64,000 bases of DNA from Ficedula albicollis (taxonomy: Eukaryota > Chordata > Aves > Passeriformes > Muscicapidae). The position numbers and the translations under genes were made by a program. The notes below the pieces were generated by a model. The model saw only the letters and a list, made by a program, of their open reading frames with translations. It was not told where the DNA came from and did no database searches. The stretch lies in contig NC_021678.1 of the NCBI RefSeq assembly GCF_000247815.1, forward strand, positions 28,989,749 through 29,053,748, in the 5' to 3' direction. Below are positions 61,621 to 64,000 of the stretch, in pieces. Within the stretch, counting starts at the first letter, position 1; each line of letters opens with the position of its first letter.

Positions 61621-62372
61621 GAGGGGCCGGGGCACTGCCTGGAGCTCCGGGGAGCGCTGAACCTCCCGTTCCCTCTTCCGCAGGGAGGGACTCCTGTCCT
61701 GATATCCCTGTGCGAGCATCCCAGCCCGGGATAGCGGAGCGGGGGGCTCCGGGGCCGGGGCACTGCCTGGAGCTCCGGGGAGCGCTGAACCTCCCGTTCC
61801 CTCTTCCGCAGGGAGGGACTCCTGTCCTGATATCCCTGTGCGAGCATCCCAGCCCGGGATAGCGGAGCGGGGGGCTCCGGGGCCGGGGCACTGCCTGGAG
61901 CTCCGGGGAGTGCAGAACCTCCCGTTCCCTCTTCCGCAGGGAGGGACTCCTGTCCTGATATCCCTGTGCGAGCATCCCAGCCCGGGATAGCGGAGCGGGG
62001 GGCTCCGGGGCCGGGGCACTGCCTGGAGCTCCGGGGAGTGCAGAACCTCCCGTTCCCTCTTCCGCAGGGAGGGACTCCTGTCCTGATATCCCTGTGCGAG
62101 CATCCCAGCCCGGGATAGCGGAGCGGGGGGCTCCGGGGCCGGGGCACTGCCTGGAGCTCCGGGGAGTGCAGAACCTCCCGTTCCCTCTTCCGCAGGGAGG
62201 GACTCCTGTCCTGATATCCCTGTGCGAGCATCCCAGCCCGGGATAGCGGAGCGGGGGGCTCCGGGGCCGGGGCACTGCCTGGAGCTCCGGGGAGTGCAGA
62301 ACCTCCCGTTCCCCTTCCCGCAGGGAGGGACTCCTGTCCTGATATCCCTGTGCGAGCATCCCAGCCCGGGAC
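61621..62372. repeat. GC-rich tandem array, six 128-bp units
   Basis: The marker GGCACTGCCTGG occurs at 61631, 61759, 61887, 62015, 62143 and 62271, exactly 128 bp apart. Units 1-2 read GGGGAGCGCTGAACC and units 3-6 read GGGGAGTGCAGAACC; unit 6 also has CCCCTTCCCGCAG for CCCTCTTCCGCAG. Each unit contains G-runs (GGGGGG, GGGG, GGGG), several CpGs, and a pyrimidine tract ending in CCGCAGGGAGGG that resembles a splice acceptor. All three minus frames lack stops through the unit, so frames of 348-407 codons run across the array. With a 128-bp period the three frames rotate, which explains three near-identical overlapping frames; they are not evidence of a protein. Confidence 0.98.
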
Positions 62373-62470
62373 GGCCGAGCGCTCCCGGCCGGATCCCGCC
62401 AGCAGCGGGCATCGCCCCGGGCCGGACATCCGTGAGAGAAGAAGACGGAGGCTGCAGAGACGGGAACGGG
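62373..62470. other. Unique GC-rich linker between the 128-bp array and CR1
   Basis: CpG-dense sequence (GCGCTCCCGGCCGGATCCCG, GGGCATCGCCCCGGGCCGGA) with no match to the array unit or to the CR1 3' end. It could be remains of a CR1 5' region or the original flank of the array. Confidence 0.5.
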
Positions 62471-62892
62471 GCTGCGAAAGGGGCTGGAGTCTGAGGAGGA
62501 GCGGCCAGGGAGCTGGAGGTGCTGAGCATGGAGACAACGAGGCTCAGGAGGGAGCGGATCGCTCTCTACAACTCCCTGACAGGAGGGTGCAGCCAGGTGG
62601 GCTCGGGCTCTTCTACCCCGTAACAACTCACAGGACCACAGGATAGAGAGGAATGGCCTCGACTGGCAGCTGGAGGTTCAGATTGGATATTAAGCACAAT
62701 TTCCTCACTGAAAGGGTTGTCAAGCACTGGAACAGGCTGCCCAGGCCAGTGGCGGAGTCGCCATCTCTGGAGGGATTTAAAATCCTTGCAGAAGTGGCAC
62801 TTGAGGACATAGATTAGTGATGGGCTTGGCAGTGCAGGGTTGATGATCTTAGAGGCAATTCCCAGCCCTGCATCCCATGGTTCTATGAATGC
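62471..62892 (+). mobile_element. CR1 LINE 3' end (about 420 bp)
   Basis: Sense CR1 blocks in order: GGGGCTGGAGTCTGAGGAGG, AGCGGCCAGGGAGCTGG, GATCGCTCTCTACAACTCCC, TGACAGGAGGGTGCAGCCAG, GAGGAATGGCCTCGACTGGC, CACTGAAAGGGTTGTCAAGC, ACTGGAACAGGCTGCCCAGG, CTCTGGAGGGATTTAAAATC, GATTAGTGATGGGCTTGGCA and the tail CATGGTTCTATGAATG. It extends further 5' than the copy at 41731. Confidence 0.94.
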
Positions 62893-64000
62893 CAGTGTGA
62901 TTTTTGCCCCAGGCCCACCAGCAGCTCTGCCTGAGGACGAGGGGAGCTGGTTTGTGGTACTCTCTGCTCAGACGTGCCTGCCTCAACCCGTTCTGCCAGC
63001 AGCAAAGTCGTATTCAAAATCTGACAGACTTAGTACTTACACTCAGAATTGACCTAAATTCATGGCCACCATCTGAGGATGGCAAATGGCCTCCATACAT
63101 CAGTTTCTACTTTGAATTTTTGAGGAAAATATAGGCAGATCAATAGATTGTTCGATACTGATGGTCTAAGTGATTCCAGCTGTTTCGCTAAATATCATCA
63201 GGAACATTAGATCTACAATCAGGCAAAGTGCAGTTTTATTTCAACATTGTGAAATAAACCAAAGAAATTTATATAAAATGTTGGTTTTACAGGGATTCTC
63301 TGTGCATCAGGTTGCAATAGCCAAAATTAAAAATATGACTGACATATTAAGGTGTATCTCACAACCTTCCGAGTGCAGCACACCACCAGCACATACCTCT
63401 GATTAAAAGCACTCCATGAAATATGCACAGCTCCATTTAGCTGCAACAAAGAGCCAACTACTCTGCCATGCAAAGTGAATTTTATTAAGTTGATTCAGAG
63501 ACTGTCACTCACTTTCCAACATCTTACATGTACCTATAATACATGTCATGGTTAATCCATTTGATGGACTGTGTTTGTGCTTCTCTGATGAACTCTTGGC
63601 AATTTGCCTGCCAGTACACATCCTTTACGACAACCTCTTGGAGCCCAAATTAGCAAAAATGCTTTATATAGCTTGCTTTATTAATAAATAAGTAAAGAAA
63701 TAAAGGCTACAAACTGTTTCTCTATTTCTGCTGTCTATTTAGGTTAGCAAGGCTGCAGGCACTGATCCTCCAGTGTGTAAATGTTGCTTGGTACAATGCT
63801 CATCATTCACCCCAGCCTTGCTGGGCTTCCCAGTTCAAATCTAATAGTATAAAGCCTTTTTTAGAGCAAGATTCACCTTATCTATCACTAGTTGCACAAA
63901 AGATAAGTATCTCCTCCACACTAAATCATCAAAGCTTTCTCTCCAATTAACATTAAAAGCTATCCATAGACAATTTATCAGCCTTGTAATATGTCTTTCA
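62893..64000. other. AT-rich non-coding end of window
   Basis: No repeat, RNA gene or exon recognised; frames of 70-78 codons lack coding character. Confidence 0.45.

Noticed and set aside
61403..62626. Minus-strand frame of 407 codons (and overlapping 368- and 348-codon frames) resembling a Pro/Gly-rich repeat protein
   Set aside because: The three frames encode the same peptide cycle in rotation because a stop-free 128-bp unit is repeated; the unique flanks add no coding signature.

Overview
This 64 kb window looks like vertebrate, almost certainly avian, nuclear DNA. It is AT-rich with no operons. It holds at least seven fragments of CR1, the dominant LINE of birds and reptiles, several ending in the bird-type 3' tail (ATTCTATGATTC-like). 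It also holds long microsatellites and minisatellites and intron-like AT-rich sequence. I see no bacterial or organellar genes, no rRNA or tRNA, no CRISPR array and no complete retrovirus.

Layout. From 1 to about 22 kb I can assemble, with moderate to low confidence, a chain of five small exons on the minus strand (21550-21789, 20381-20409, 13441-13506, 8406-8505, 7222-7279). All have good splice sites and the reading phases join without conflict. Together they encode about 110 residues of a protein I do not recognise; its middle part has the helical, leucine-rich look of armadillo/HEAT-type repeats. The same region carries an uninterrupted 417-bp (ATATC)n array, two long A-runs, a GC-rich patch (8.7-9.05 kb), an old CR1 of the amniote type (17.3-17.8 kb) and a second CR1 reverse-transcriptase relic (18.16-18.49 kb).

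From 22 to 47 kb the sequence is mostly unremarkable, with four more CR1 pieces: one internally deleted (26.45-26.67 kb), one short (33.3 kb), one 3' end (41.7-42.0 kb) and a long degenerate one with reverse-transcriptase remains (43.9-45.0 kb).

From 47 to 64 kb tandem duplication dominates. There is a 17-bp/51-bp higher-order minisatellite (47.5-48.3 kb), several recent local duplications (47.1, 52.0-52.4, 53.2, 54.2-54.4, 54.7-54.9 kb), a TA/TG microsatellite (57.2 kb), and a GC- and CpG-rich array of six 128-bp units (61.6-62.4 kb) that abuts a CR1 3' end (62.47-62.89 kb).

The longest open frames in the window (47.3-48.4 kb and 61.4-62.6 kb) are repeat artefacts: the repeat units happen to lack stop codons. 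I found no convincing evidence of a new multi-gene system. The items most worth checking are the minus-strand exon chain, the pentanucleotide array beside one of its exons, and the two structured minisatellites.
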